Source: Nymphaea colorata (lineage: Eukaryota; Streptophyta; Magnoliopsida; Nymphaeales; Nymphaeaceae). From it: 60,000 nt of DNA. Below are positions 49,139 to 60,000 of the stretch, one piece after another. The stretch's first letter is position 1. The number at the start of each line of letters is the position of its first letter. The stretch spans positions 7,914,713 through 7,974,712 of the forward strand of contig NC_045142.1 in the NCBI RefSeq assembly GCF_008831285.2, given 5' to 3'. Under the pieces are notes generated by a model. That model saw nothing but the letters and a program-made list of their open reading frames with translations, was not told where the DNA came from and did not search any database. The position numbers and the translations under genes are program-made.

Positions 49139-49239
49139 GAAATCAGCCGGCTGTCGGGCGACAAATATTTAAAAGAAAATATTGGTAAGAACACTCCGCA
49201 ATGGCTTATAAGGTTTTAGCACAGCGGCCGGCAGATTTC
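49139..49239. repeat. 101-bp stem-loop with 18-bp arms beside the large inverted repeat
   Basis: GAAATCAGCCGGCTGTCG (49139-49156) is nearly the reverse complement of CAGCGGCCGGCAGATTTC (49222-49239). The loop is AT-rich. It ends 19 bp before the left arm of the big inverted repeat. Could be a very small MITE or a separate hairpin. Confidence 0.55.
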
Positions 49240-49890
49240 ACAAGAATATTTGAGAAACGGCGACGGCGCTTGAGTGAGACGTTTCTTGAAAGGGAGAGAA
49301 GAGGGTGGTAGCGTCTTCGACCTCGAGGCGGCGCCACCGCCGCTGCTACTGCTACTGCTACTCCTATAACATTTCGAAGGGAAAGATTGGTTGGCGGATA
49401 CCGGGCCTCTGTCTGTTACAGCCCTCCTTTTTCCGGTCATGCGATGATCACCACCTCCATCATGTCCTGACGGTTGGCCCTTGGGCAGTCTGACGGGATA
49501 GCGTGGGGGCAGAGGAGGCTTTGTGGTGGTAGAAACCTTAGGCTGCAGCTGCGTCGTTGGTGGAGGCAGAGGAGGTAGAAACCTTGGGCTGCTGCATCCT
49601 TGGCAGAGAAACCTTAGGCTGCCTCTGCGTCGTTGGTGGAGGCAGAGGAGGTTTAATGGTGGTGGAAACCTTGGGCTCCTGGGTCCTTGGCAGCGCCGCC
49701 GCCGCCGCCGTCGTCCTCGTCGTCGTCGCCACCGGTTGGGGCTTAGGTATTATGGTTCTTCTTGCACCAAGATCATGATGATCATGAACTGCTGATGACG
49801 GCTGCTTGTTGCGCACCAGAGGACGTTGGCCTTCCGCGGACGAGCTCTCCTTCTTTTCGGGAAGCAACAGCGACGCCCTGCCTTCATCAT
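49216..49890 (-). pseudogene. Frameshifted, truncated head-to-head copy of the 319-aa orphan gene
   Basis: Minus-strand copy starting at the equivalent ATG ATG (49888-49890 for the first). It differs by a 1-nt loss just after the start and a net loss of about 11 nt in the PKVS repeat region, each shifting the frame. Downstream, MTGKRRAVTDRGP through SLPFKKRLTQ (49440 to about 49260) is again readable in another frame. Homology then stops and unrelated sequence gives a stop at 49216. It lacks the C-terminal third including the RVxF-like motif. Could still be transcribed. Confidence 0.8.
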
Positions 49891-51082
49891 TCACAGTTCA
49901 CACGTACCAGGAGGGAGGCAGGGAGGGGAGATTTCATTGTCAGATTTTTAAATGGGGATAGTCCTCCTGGTGTTGATCTGATTTACAGCTATGACCGGAT
50001 CTTGGCTAATGACGTTTCAGGTTCGGGTCCGATTATCCAAGGCTGGGTCCTCTTCTGGCAAGATCTGAAGTTGGATTCTGTCCACATGATTCGTATATCA
50101 GTTCGAAAAATATTGAACCTGAATAAAAATACTAACTAGACGTTGGTTGTGCTTTAAATTTTGATTCGAAAACCAAGTCTTAGTCTAAATTCAATATTTT
50201 TCGGACTGAGATACGAATCATGCGGATATTAGGATCCAATTTTCTTGCCAAAAGCGGACCCAGCCTTGGATAATCAGACCCGAACATAGAACGTGACTAG
50301 CTAAGATCTGGTCATCGCCATAAATCAGATCAAGACCAGACAGTCACGGAACGGGGAGGACTACCAGCCATTTAAAAATCGAACAGTGAAATCACTTCTC
50401 CCTCCCTCCCTCCGGGTACGTGTGAACTGTGAATGATGGAGGGCAGGGAGTCGAAGTTGCTTCCCGGAAAGAAGAAGAGCTCGACGGCGGAAGGCCAACG
50501 TCCTCTGGTGCGCAACAAGCAGCCATCATCAGCAGTTCATGATCGTCATGATCTTGGTGCAAGAAGAACCATATTGCCTAAGCCCCAACCGGTGGCGACG
50601 ACGACGAGGACGACGACGGCGGCGGCGGCGCTGCCAAGGACCCAGGAGCCCAAGGTTTCCACCACCATTAAACGTCTTCTGCCTCCACCAACGACGCAGA
50701 GGCAGCCTAAGGTTTCTCTGCCAAGGATGCAGCAGCCCAAGGTTTCTTCCACCACTAAACCTCCTCTGCCTCCACCAACGACGCAGCTGCAGCCTAAGGT
50801 TTCTACCACCACAAAGCCTCCTCTGCCCCCACGCTATCCCGTCAGACTGCCCAAGGGCCAACCGTCAGGACATGATGGAGGTGGTGATCATCGCATGACC
50901 GGAAAAAGGAGCGCTGTAACAGACAGAGGCCCGGCATCCGCCAACCAATCTTTCCCTTCGAAATGTTATAGGAGTAGCAGTAGCAGTAGCAGTAGCAGCG
51001 GCAGTGGCACCGCCCCGAGGTCGAAGACGCTACCACTCTCTTCTCTCCCTTTCAAGAAACGTCTCACTCAAGGGCCGTCGCC
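49259..51082. repeat. Large inverted repeat (arms ~0.86/0.89 kb, spacer ~72 bp)
   Basis: Left arm about 49259-50117 reads, in reverse complement, along right arm about 50190-51082. The spacer is 50118-50189. Matching landmarks in both arms include the coding blocks from MMEGR to LTQ-PSP and the 5' flank, with ATTATCCAAGGCTGGGTCC and ATGATTCGTAT near the centre. Coding parts are very similar; the flank near the centre is visibly more diverged. Small indels distinguish the arms. The repeat ends inside the right-hand gene, so the gene's 3' third is present once. Confidence 0.95.
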
Positions 51083-51392
51083 AGAAACCAGCATCAAAAT
51101 CCGGGAAGACGACCGACCGGTGAAAAAGAGTGATAATCTCCGCCAAGAACCCTTGGCAGCCGCCCCTTCGCAGTCGAAGAGTGATGCAGCTACTACGGTG
51201 CAAGATACTCCGGCTGGTGTCCGATTAAGCGGAAGCAGCCACCAGACAAGTCGCGTGAAACCCGGATGGGGAAGGGGCATGCCTCCGCTCCCCCCACCCG
51301 GCGGCGGCAGCGGTCGCGGTCGCGGCGGAAAGAGGGTGGTTCGTTTTGCTGATCAGCTTCAGGATGGACCCGACCCAACTGTTCGAAAGTGA
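50433..51392 (+). CDS. Orphan basic Pro/Ser-rich protein with RVxF-like C-terminal motif (319 aa)
   Basis: Uninterrupted ORF beginning ATG ATG GAG. No catalytic domain is recognised. Residues ~41-72 are basic, Thr/Ala-rich. Repeats of PKVS-TTKPPLPPPTTQ-Q type span ~73-133, GHDGGGDHRMTGKR lies near 146, and a Ser run is at 181-189. A basic KKR follows at 208-210. Near the end come PPLPPPGGGSGRGRGG (284-299) and KRVVRFAD (300-307). The last fits the [KR]-x-[VI]-x-[FW] docking motif of protein phosphatase 1 partners, followed by A-D as in several of them. Composition is GC-rich against AT-rich surroundings. The first ~215 codons and the 5' flank are duplicated inverted on the left. Probably a real, rapidly evolving plant gene; function unknown, possibly PP1-binding and disordered. 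Confidence 0.65.
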   Translation: MMEGRESKLLPGKKKSSTAEGQRPLVRNKQPSSAVHDRHDLGARRTILPKPQPVATTTRTTTAAAALPRTQEPKVSTTIKRLLPPPTTQRQPKVSLPRMQQPKVSSTTKPPLPPPTTQLQPKVSTTTKPPLPPRYPVRLPKGQPSGHDGGGDHRMTGKRSAVTDRGPASANQSFPSKCYRSSSSSSSSSGSGTAPRSKTLPLSSLPFKKRLTQGPSPETSIKIREDDRPVKKSDNLRQEPLAAAPSQSKSDAATTVQDTPAGVRLSGSSHQTSRVKPGWGRGMPPLPPPGGGSGRGRGGKRVVRFADQLQDGPDPTVRK

Positions 51393-52496
51393 GAATGGTG
51401 CCTCCCATGAGTGGGGATCGACGACTGCGGATATCATTTGCAGAACTTCCAACCCCATGAATGTTATCTCCATGCGTTATGATACACGCGATTCAAGTCA
51501 CAGTTCCTACCACCTTCTTGGTAACATGTTTCTTGACAATTGCCGATTCCTTGTATATAAGAGATTGAATGCGATCGATGGTCGATCAAACATTGGCAAT
51601 ATGCAGGTGGTTCTATAATATACATTGTAGTTTAAGTCTGTATATATTGAAATTTCTTGGTGATGTGTCTGCGCAAATTTTGGCGTAAATTATTAGTTAG
51701 GTGTTTTGACTAATGTGTAGTTAATTTTGGTGTAAACTAAGTCCAATTCGATGGCAATGGCCTCATCAACACAAATGAAGTTCATTTCTGGCGAGTGTTT
51801 ATAATCACCCATGATACTTTTATTGAGAGTCCCACTGAGGCTAAGTCCCATTTCTGATGCTTTTCTAGCATCACGGATTGCACCAGTTCCTTATAGTGCA
51901 CGATAATACATGACTTTTCACTTAGTTGTGTCTAACAACACTGAGCAATGGTGGATTGCAGGCAAGAACTTGTGATGCAAACATATAACGTAGATATGCT
52001 ATTAGCACTGGTGTTTCGAAAATCAACGTAGGCGATGCAGCTATTTAGGGTGCTTAAGTTCTTAAGAAGACTTCAACGAAGTGCATCTCAATGGATGCTG
52101 CAAATAAATAGATATTGTGCATATTATGATAGATTGGGAAATATAAACTTATACTATTCTAACATGACTTGCAACAATTTTGTTATTATTAAGATCATCA
52201 ATAATTTGAATTTGTTTATACGAATGAGTACTATTTTATATTTTTTATTATCGTTTCATGTTGTTAGCTTTTTCTTTATTTGATTTTGTAACTTATTCTT
52301 TAAGAACGGGTTAGATTTATTTTACTGTTAAGATCACCAATGATGTAATTAATTTTATTTAAACTATCCTATGCTCCTATATCATTATTTAATATTGGTA
52401 ATTCCTTATTCTCCAAGTAAACTAAATATCATAATTTTGTGATTATTAAGGTCACCAATAATTTAATCACCCTCTACAACTTAACTTTTTGAAGTG
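51393..52496. other. Downstream of the orphan gene; no gene seen
   Basis: Probably includes the orphan gene's 3' UTR, then AT-rich DNA. No strong poly(A) signal could be chosen. Confidence 0.4.
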
Positions 52497-52850
52497 GGGA
52501 TGTCCATATATCCAATTTGAATCATGCATCCGACCGAACCATTTTGGAAATTAAGGAATCAAGTTGCATTTGAATTTACGAAGTGATATCCAATTGGATT
52601 TAGATGCGGATTCGAAATACATAAATATCCAATCGGATTCAACTACATATTTTCTTACATTTTGAAAATTGGTCAAATTCGGTGCAAAATTCGAATTCGG
52701 ATTCAGATACGAATGTAAAAGTAAGATTTCAGATTCAAACTTGACTTTTCTTTGTTTGTATTGGAACCCGAATTGGAACCAAATATTTGAATAGAAAGCA
52801 ATTATGGTTGAGGGTATGTCCAACTCTAATACAATCCACTGACATTCTTA
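52497..52850. mobile_element. Family A element, copy near 52.7 kb
   Basis: Starts GGGGATGTCCATATATCC, ends CCACTGACATTCTTA; interior GGATTCAACTAC / GAATTCGGATTCAGAT variants. Ends slightly decayed. Confidence 0.5.
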
Positions 52851-53749
52851 CTTTGAAGGCAACCCTTAATACGCACTGCATGGTTTGTATTAAGTCACAA
52901 TAACTTCTGCTCTTTACTGCAAACCGCTAGTAACTAACTATAATTTGCAACTATTTTAGATTGAATATCCTTTTTTCTGTAAGAATTGGAGGTGAATTTA
53001 GACACCATGATGCACGACCAATTCCTATGTAGTTCAGCAGCCTAGACGGTAAAATGTTTGCCATCAAGTAGATGCAGTCAATTTTGTTGGATGAACCTAT
53101 GCGCTTCAGTCATAGATATAGTCTTGAACCTAGAACATAGTTGTGCAAGGAGGTGATCGACCTTTAGCAGAAGCATGAGAAGAACAAGTTTGCCAAGCAA
53201 TGATAGGTGAAGGGGAGAGTAGAACACATAGATGGCACAATGTTTTAAAAGTCAGGTCTAACTACCCCAAATTTTTCACATCTACATTGTTTGAAATTCG
53301 TTACTATATTTATGTGCAATTTTGGTTGGCTATGTGCATCAATTATTGAGAAATACAAATTTCAACAACTGCGCACACTTTTCTATTAAATATGTCTTAA
53401 CATGATTGAACATTGATTAGCCAAGGAAACAATCTATGTCACACGGACTCTTCAAAAGAAGGGCTGCCACCCGTGTCAACACGATGCTGGTGCTGATACG
53501 AGTGTGGTTCCAACATGCACCCCAACTGCATTTTTTCTTATGCATGTTCAAAATATTTTCTATTCTTTTCTCCGTCTCTTTTTTTTTTATGTACAGTAAA
53601 AAGTAAAAAGAAAGGACAAATTAAGCTAAGTATATATAATAAATATATTATATGTGAGTTAAAAAATTTACATGTAAATTTTAAACAATTTCACTTGTCC
53701 TATATAAAATTTTTGAAAAATGATCTATCGGCCCATGTCAAAATTTAAA

Positions 53750-54170
53750 AACTTTAATTGGCCCCCCTCATAAAAAATTTCTGGCTGCTCCAACCCTGGG
53801 TGTTCCTACAAGGTACAAAGAAGACGACAAGCCCCCCTGCCCTCCAGCCGCATTTCAAGCCACTTCCTCTAAAATTTGTTATTGGAGCCTATGACAATCG
53901 TGTTACTGCCCCCAAACTGAAAATGCTGTAATGTGAAAACCCAACATCTTTGATTCTGGATATGGAGAGGTTGATCTACGGCAAAAGGATCTCTCACCCT
54001 TGGCTCCCCTTGACTAGAAATTTTTCTTCAGCGGGAAGAAATATCATTTTTCAAATTTTTTATATAAGATAAGTAAAATTTTTTAAAATTTACATGTAAA
54101 TTTTAAAAAAAAATAGAGGTGGGGCCAGGGCCCGTGCCGGCCTCCCCTTGGCTCCGCCCCTCACCCTCAC
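53750..54170. mobile_element. Decayed element ends with CTGGCT / GGCTCCGCC motifs
   Basis: AAAAAATTTCTGGCTGCTCC near 53774 and CCTTGGCTCCGCCCCTCACC near 54148 resemble the CTGGCTCCGCCACT ends of the element at 35.5 kb. Each is preceded by a similar ACATGTAAATTTTAAA-rich stretch. Likely nested remnants. Confidence 0.35.
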
Positions 54171-55192
54171 CATTCGAGGCCGAGCACTTTACACTAATTG
54201 TCACCCAACAGCCACCATGGATTCACTTGGAGGCAATTTGTAAGTGACTTTGCTCTTCCATGTCAAGCTTCCATACACCTGGTGGAATGCCAGTCCTAAC
54301 CCAGCATATCAACTCTTCCAGAGTATCAACCTTGTCAGTAGAGATGGCTTCAAAACTAGTCATACAGTTATACTAAATCTGTTTTGTCATGGCCTCAATG
54401 GATACGCTCCCTTCCTCATCAAAGCAAGCATTTATGCAACCATAACATTGGCGTGAATTTAGATGCACTCACTTGGAAGAACATATAATGAATGTATTCT
54501 AAGAAATTGCCATTGCATGAACATCTGAAACTTTGTAAAGTCGACAGTTTTAATTTTCATGGGCACTAGTGTCACATCGTACTATATTCATGTGGTTATT
54601 TTGCATTGGGCTGCTTGATCAGTGGGTTTCCAGTTTTATAGGCTCATGAGTTGTGCAATCAAATGGTGGTGGTAAAAATTAACAAGAAGATTAAATCAAT
54701 TTATTGTATTAGCTAGAGCAATGGTGGGAAATTAGTATTAGATGTTCAATATTTGAATTCATTATTGTTCTTAACTAAGCGGTTTCCTCCTGGAGGATTT
54801 TCTGCAATGTATATCCTTGGATAACCTTCGTAGATCAATGAGAGTTGGTCTCCAATAGCAATAGCTAACAGAGATGTTTCTGTGGTGGAAAGGGAGAGGT
54901 GAGTTATGGAGATCTTTATAGTTCATTTGGCAATATGCTCGTTTGATTTCAAATTCTTCAAAGATGCTTGCTACTGAAGGTGTGGAAGTTTTTTATTAAA
55001 CGAGTAATTAGATATTTTGTAGTCCTTATTTGTGTTCTTGCATAAGTACAAACAGTTCTTCTGTCATTCTAAATAGTTATTCTTTGATTGATTTGCATTC
55101 TTGGTTTCCGTTTGGTAATAGAAAAGGGAGAATAACCTCCACCATGGTAAATTTAGAATAGATCTTCACTATATTAACTTATCTTAGTGCAT

Positions 55193-55775
55193 AAATATGA
55201 AAAATACCTATTTTGGATCTGAGGTAACATAGCTTCATACAAAGCAAAGAAATAAAGAGAAATTACATGTCACAAAGGTTTGCAAAATCTATTCAAGAAT
55301 CAATGCAAGAATGCAAACTTGATGAAGTTGTATCTATAACTTTCCACAATCACCTTTAATATATTAAAATCACATAATTCATGCTTGAGATGAAACCTTG
55401 CTATTAGAAACAACCATTCCTGTTTTTCCCACTTTCTTTTCTTTTTTACTTTTCACTCTTTCACCATTTTTCTTCTTTAAATATGAAAAATACCTATTTT
55501 GGATTTAAAGTAACATATATCTTGATAGAAAGAAAAGAAATAAAGAGAAATTACATGTCACAAAGGTTTGTAAAATCTATTCAAGAATCACTGCATGAAT
55601 GCAAACTTGATGAGGTTTTATTCTATAACTTTTCAAAATTACCTTTAATGTATTAAAATCACATCATTCATACTTGAGATGAAGCCGTGCTATTAGAAAC
55701 AATCATTCCCCCCACACCCCTCTTTTTTTTCTCTTTTTTGTTTTTCATTCTTTCATCCTTTTTCTTCCTTAAGGC
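55193..55775 (+). repeat. 286-bp tandem duplication
   Basis: AAATATGAAAAATACCTATT begins at 55193 and 55479. Both copies keep AATAAAGAGAAATTACATGT, ATCTATTCAAGAATCA and TTGAGATGAA-CC-TGCTATT, and end in T/C-rich TTTTCTTC. Copies differ by scattered substitutions. Confidence 0.92.
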
Positions 55776-57980
55776 CACATATAAATTTGTCTTCCCTTAA
55801 ACCTTTCTTTACCCATAAGTTTTAAAAAATACCTCATATATCCCATCTAATTTAAAAGGCAACCATGCATTTCAAATTATGCTTAATTTCCATTATCCCT
55901 TTAAACTCAATTTAGATTAAACTCTTCTGTTCTAATTTTGGTCGCAACCTCTAGAGGTTTCTTCTTTGTTTTCAATTTGCTTTTCATAGAAAGAAACTTG
56001 ATATCAATATTTTTCCTTTTATAATGAAAACCCATAAACTTAGGTGAAAGTTAGCCAACTTTTATAATATATACTTTGATAGTTTTTTTTTTTAAATGCA
56101 TAAACTTGATCAAATTTATTGCCCATATAATATAACAAACATCCTTTAAATTCCACTTCACAAATAGATAAAGAGACAACAGATTTTCTGTTTGAATTTA
56201 TGTAAATAAAAATATTAAAAAACTAGAGTGCCCCTTTCTTTCATCCAAGTCTCATGCTCAATTAGTATCCATATCGTTTACAAGAGAAAAATAATTTATA
56301 AATGAATAAAATAAACTATGATAAAACATAGATTTTATATGCCAATGGATTATTTTGTGTCTTTCAAGTGCGACTCGCAAGGGGTATTATATATCTACTT
56401 ACTAAGCCAGTTCCATAATAAAATATCTTTCCTTATATATATCAAATATCAAAGACTTTCAACTAGTCTTTTAAAATATATATGATTCACCTTCCCATAA
56501 CATGTGCTCTTCTTCAACTCCACTTAATCAATTGGAGTGACTATATGATCACATTTTTGCTTCTTGAGAATATTTTCTGCATAAGTATTTTATGATACGA
56601 ATATGCCTTCTTTCAAGTGCTATCTTGAGCATATTGTACATGAAAATTGATAATATAATGCATATTCAAGCTTAGAAAGTGTTGCAATAACCTATTTTAG
56701 GTAGAAAGTCGAATATAAAACAACTTTCTTTGCCGAGTGGGATAATACAATTATCTCTCTTTTTCAGCATTTTCTAGGTTTTCATTTAGAAGAATTTTAT
56801 ACAACAAAATTTGTATGTAAAACAAGAAGCATAATAAACTCAGCTCCAAGGAAAGTAAAAGGTAAGCATTTTAGAAAAGGCCCTATTGCAAATGATGATG
56901 CTTCCTCATGGGATGACAAAATTTGAACCTAGTTTGTCTTTAGCTGGCCACCACCTTTTCCCTTTCTTGGTCATCTAGTTGTTCCATTCTACTAGTAAAG
57001 ATTTCTGTCCTTGAATCTTGATTTTCTTGGTTAGCAAGCGATTTCAACCTTATATGATTATCTCTAGAATGTGTAGAAGAACAACATATTATTGTTGTTT
57101 GTACTGACTTTATGATGACCAAGCCAATATTTTGCCAACACTTGTTAAATTTTACTATCAAGCTAGTAAGTCATATGGACGATCTTGCATGACATATTAC
57201 TTGTATGATGTCTTTCTAATCCTTAGGAGCTTCTTTTATCTTTCGTAAGAAGTATTTAAAAATGGTATATTTCATGAAGGGTCACCATAAATGTTTGCTC
57301 TTCATACAATACAAGAACTGGTGGTGCAAGGTTCTGCCTTTCTTCATCTTATTACTTCGTTTTGATTTGTTTTGTTTTGTTTTCTTTTTTTTTAAGTTTT
57401 GGATGTTCTTTTCGAATTTTGAGGAAAGATATATAGACACATGCAAAAGAAAAGTTACATTAGGTTCTATTTCTTTCTCCTTTATTACAAGTAGATGATT
57501 CTCTCAAGTACAGGAATTTCATTTCTTTTATATATAGCTTACCCTCGTTCAACTTGGGTTTCCAAGCCAATTGAATATTACATGCCTTTTCTCACTATTT
57601 TCCTGAAAATCTGTGCAATGTCATAATCCTTCTTGTTGTCTAAACTGTAAAATTACAATAATGCCCTTACAAACTATTGAGTAGGGGCCAAACTTCACAC
57701 TCTAACAAACTCTTTCCTTAGGGACAATTGGTTAATTATTGGTAACCGATCACACTTAGAAACAACCAAACCATTTTGGTAACATTAACATTCCTCTAAA
57801 TTCCAGTCATGATCGTATCATCTTCTTGCATTAATTTTTCTTTTGGTTCACTGCAGTTGTATTGTTAGGTTAATTTTGTTGCCAAGCAGCACGGCTCCTT
57901 CCTTGGAGATTTCCTGTGTGGAATAAATTGTAGACAATACAAGAGGCAACCATCCGCTTTATATGTAGGAGGGTCTTTCG
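55776..57980. other. Intergenic, AT-rich
   Basis: No gene, RNA or clear repeat. Short open frames have no recognisable content. Confidence 0.5.
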
Positions 57981-57984
57981 TCAA

Positions 57985-58200
57985 CAGATTCACTCACATA
58001 AATTTATACCTGTGAGACTGCCACTCGCATATAACGGGACTGCCAAATTCACCGCCATACATCTTCTGTGGGGGCAGCAACGCCGGAGCACTAGGCGGTG
58101 GAAAGTTTTGTGGGTGAAGATCCATTTACCGGTGATCGGAGTCACCGCTATAGGTTCCCGCGCTCTATTTTCCCCGGTCAATGAACACATGTTTGTAAAT
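57985..58200. other. GC-richer island with open frames on both strands, unassigned
   Basis: A ~200-bp patch of balanced composition within AT-rich DNA, open in one plus and one minus frame (58012-58239 +, 57990-58190 -). No family is recognised. Could be a gene or transposon fragment. Confidence 0.25.
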
Positions 58201-58521
58201 TTTGTTGGTGGTCACTTCCAACATTTTTGTGACATTTAATTTTATAACACATTGTTAGGTTAGTAAGTACTTGTGGGGATAGTTGGACTCGACTTGCTTC
58301 ACTCTACTACGCACATTTGTCATAGTTTCAAGTCCAAAATTGCCAAACACAAACTCTCGCTATCAAGTCTCGTAAGAGACAACAATAGCAACCAAAAACA
58401 GTTTTCATCAATGTCAGCATTCTAGCTACAATATGTAGCATTTGTATGGAAACAAGAACAAATTGATAGCTACCCATCTTTTGTGTTCAACCCGGACTCA
58501 AGTGCTAGCTAAGTAGAACCC

Positions 58522-58672
58522 AAAAAGATATTTAGCAATTATTGAAAAATATCTTGAATAAAGCAAGTACGAATTGATGGCTTTCGATCTTTTTCCTCCA
58601 AAAAGATTTTAGGAATTGTTGAAAATATCTTGAATAAAGCAAGTATGAATTGATAGCTTTCAATTTTTTTCC
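58522..58672 (+). repeat. ~77-bp tandem duplication
   Basis: AAAAAGATATTTAGCAATTA and AAAAAGATTTTAGGAATTGT units, both continuing through ATCTTGAATAAAGCAAGTA and GAATTGAT-GCTTTC. Confidence 0.8.
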
Positions 58673-59489
58673 TATTCCTAAGTCACCAAGTGCTAAGTAG
58701 ACCCCCAAAATGAATCTTATTAAGGAATTATTGGAAAATGTTTGAAAAATAATAGTTTTTATTTATATATTTTTACTTAAGGAAAACCGTCTTTGGCATA
58801 AAACCCTTAAGACTATATATGTCTATAAGGTTTTGGCTTGTTTTAGGGTTTAGGTTGACTTATGGTGCACCCTTTAACTTAAGTGTCGCGCTTCTTATTG
58901 TCAGCATATCAGAGAAATAACACACTGGAACATAACGGTGGCAATAGGTTTTGTCCTCGAACCATTTGAATGTAAATAGTGGTACTGCCCGATTGTGCTA
59001 TTTGAAAAATGTTTGGAAAATAAGAGGTTGGGAATACACACAAGACATTAAATGTGTGGGTCATTCACCAAGGTTCACTTTATGGTGAACTTTTTTCTGT
59101 GATTGTTTGTGCTGAAATATTTTTTATGTACATTATTGTCACTGTTTGAATTGTTGGTTGAGATAAGGTTAGTGAGCTGGTGGTGATGGCAGCATTCCTT
59201 GTCATTATTAACGCGTGGAATGGAGAGGAGAAGCTCTCCAAACCATATTCTATTTGCACATGGAAATTATTGTCGGGTACTTTCTATCGTGACTGATGAT
59301 GTTCCTTTTTTTAAGAGAGAAAAAGGGTTGTCACTTTTTAAAAACTACATAAATAGGATGCTTCTAAAACAAGGTGTGATGTAAAAATGGTGTTAGAGAA
59401 CGACCACTTTTGATAGAAATTGTAATTATGTGAAAGAATTTATAAAGAGTACAATTTTAATGGAACATTTGGTTTGGTACATGTTAGTA

Positions 59490-59820
59490 GGGATGTCAAT
59501 ATATCTGATACTGTTGCGAAAGAATCAGATATGAATAAATATTAGTATTTGATTAGAAAATCAGATTGGATTTAGATTTAGGAAATGAATCTTTTTGGAT
59601 GATATGGACATCCAAACAAATACAAATTCAAATTTGGATCAGATTTAGTTTTAAATAAATATCATACATCCAATGTTCTTACCTTTTGAAAATCCGCCAG
59701 ATACAGGTCGAAATTTCGATTCCAGTTCAGATATAAATGTAAAAATTAGATAGGATTGTAAGATTGAATTTCGAATTTGGATTCGTATGTGAGTATCCAA
59801 AAAAATAGATATGGTTAACC
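59490..59820. mobile_element. Family A element, copy near 59.6 kb
   Basis: Starts GGGATGTCAATATATCTGAT and runs through GGATCAGATTTAGTTTTAAATAAATAT, a block shared with the 37 and 38 kb copies, ending near ATGGTTAACCTGACC. Confidence 0.5.
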
Positions 59821-59874
59821 TGACCAAGCATCACTGGGCTTTTTGGTAAACCCCTCCCTTCCTCTTCTTTTTTA

Positions 59875-59955
59875 TTTTGGGCTCGGGCTTGGACGGTGCC
59901 GGCCGATGCCCAGCCCTATTTTCACCCTTAGGCTTAGGTCGAGCCGTTGGTTCAA
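59875..59955. mobile_element. Family B end fragment at window edge
   Basis: GGGCTCGGGCTTGGACGGTGCCGGCCGATGCCCAGCCC is a family B GC-rich shoulder; the rest is missing or diverged. Confidence 0.35.
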
Positions 59956-60000
59956 CCAGAAAGAAATTAGTTATTGAAGATAGATTTGATATGCAATCAA

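Noticed and set aside
49523-49795. Arg/Gly-rich plus-strand frames in the left arm, and their counterparts in the right arm
   Set aside because: Antisense or out-of-frame readings of the GC-rich PKVS/PPLPPP repeat region; composition only.

Overview
The window is nuclear DNA from a seed plant, most likely a flowering plant. It is AT-rich and intron-bearing, full of (TA)n and (CT)n microsatellites and small TIR elements. Its two recognisable genes belong to plant-type families: a VHA-a1-like V-ATPase subunit and a PWWP protein of the PDP group. The lineage within plants cannot be fixed from the sequence alone.

Layout. Bases 1-14,300 are mostly intergenic: microsatellites, tandem repeats and two dispersed families of short elements, with one weak hint of a minus-strand gene start near 3.1-3.3 kb. 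Bases 14,507-34,426 (+) hold a complete 18-exon gene for the membrane subunit a of the vacuolar-type H+-ATPase. All splice junctions could be assigned and they join to exactly 818 codons (817 residues plus stop). Its long introns carry repeats, a probable antisense LTR relic and a (TA)n-flanked MITE. Bases 34.9-40.2 kb are intergenic with several small transposons. Bases 40,508-45,790 (+) hold a TATA-driven gene whose coding part is one uninterrupted exon for a 1447-residue PWWP-domain chromatin protein. Its leader has teloboxes and two tiny uORFs, and probable introns lie in both UTRs. Bases 45.8-49.1 kb show nothing recognisable.

Bases 49,259-51,082 form a large inverted repeat (arms about 0.86 and 0.89 kb, spacer about 72 bp). 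The right arm contains the 5' flank and two thirds of an intact 319-codon ORF (50,433-51,392, +) for a basic, proline/serine-rich orphan protein ending in an RVxF-like motif. The left arm is a head-to-head, frameshifted, truncated copy. This is the most unusual structure in the window: a duplicated gene pair that would give a long hairpin RNA if transcribed through, the kind of locus from which siRNA or young miRNA genes are thought to arise. Bases 51.4-60 kb are AT-rich and gene-poor, with a 286-bp tandem duplication and more copies of the short dispersed elements.

The genes have no evident functional link; the arrangement is ordinary plant gene spacing. VHA-a would act in proton pumping at endomembranes, and the PWWP protein in a chromatin complex in the nucleus. 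No rRNA, tRNA, CRISPR array or intact autonomous transposon was seen.
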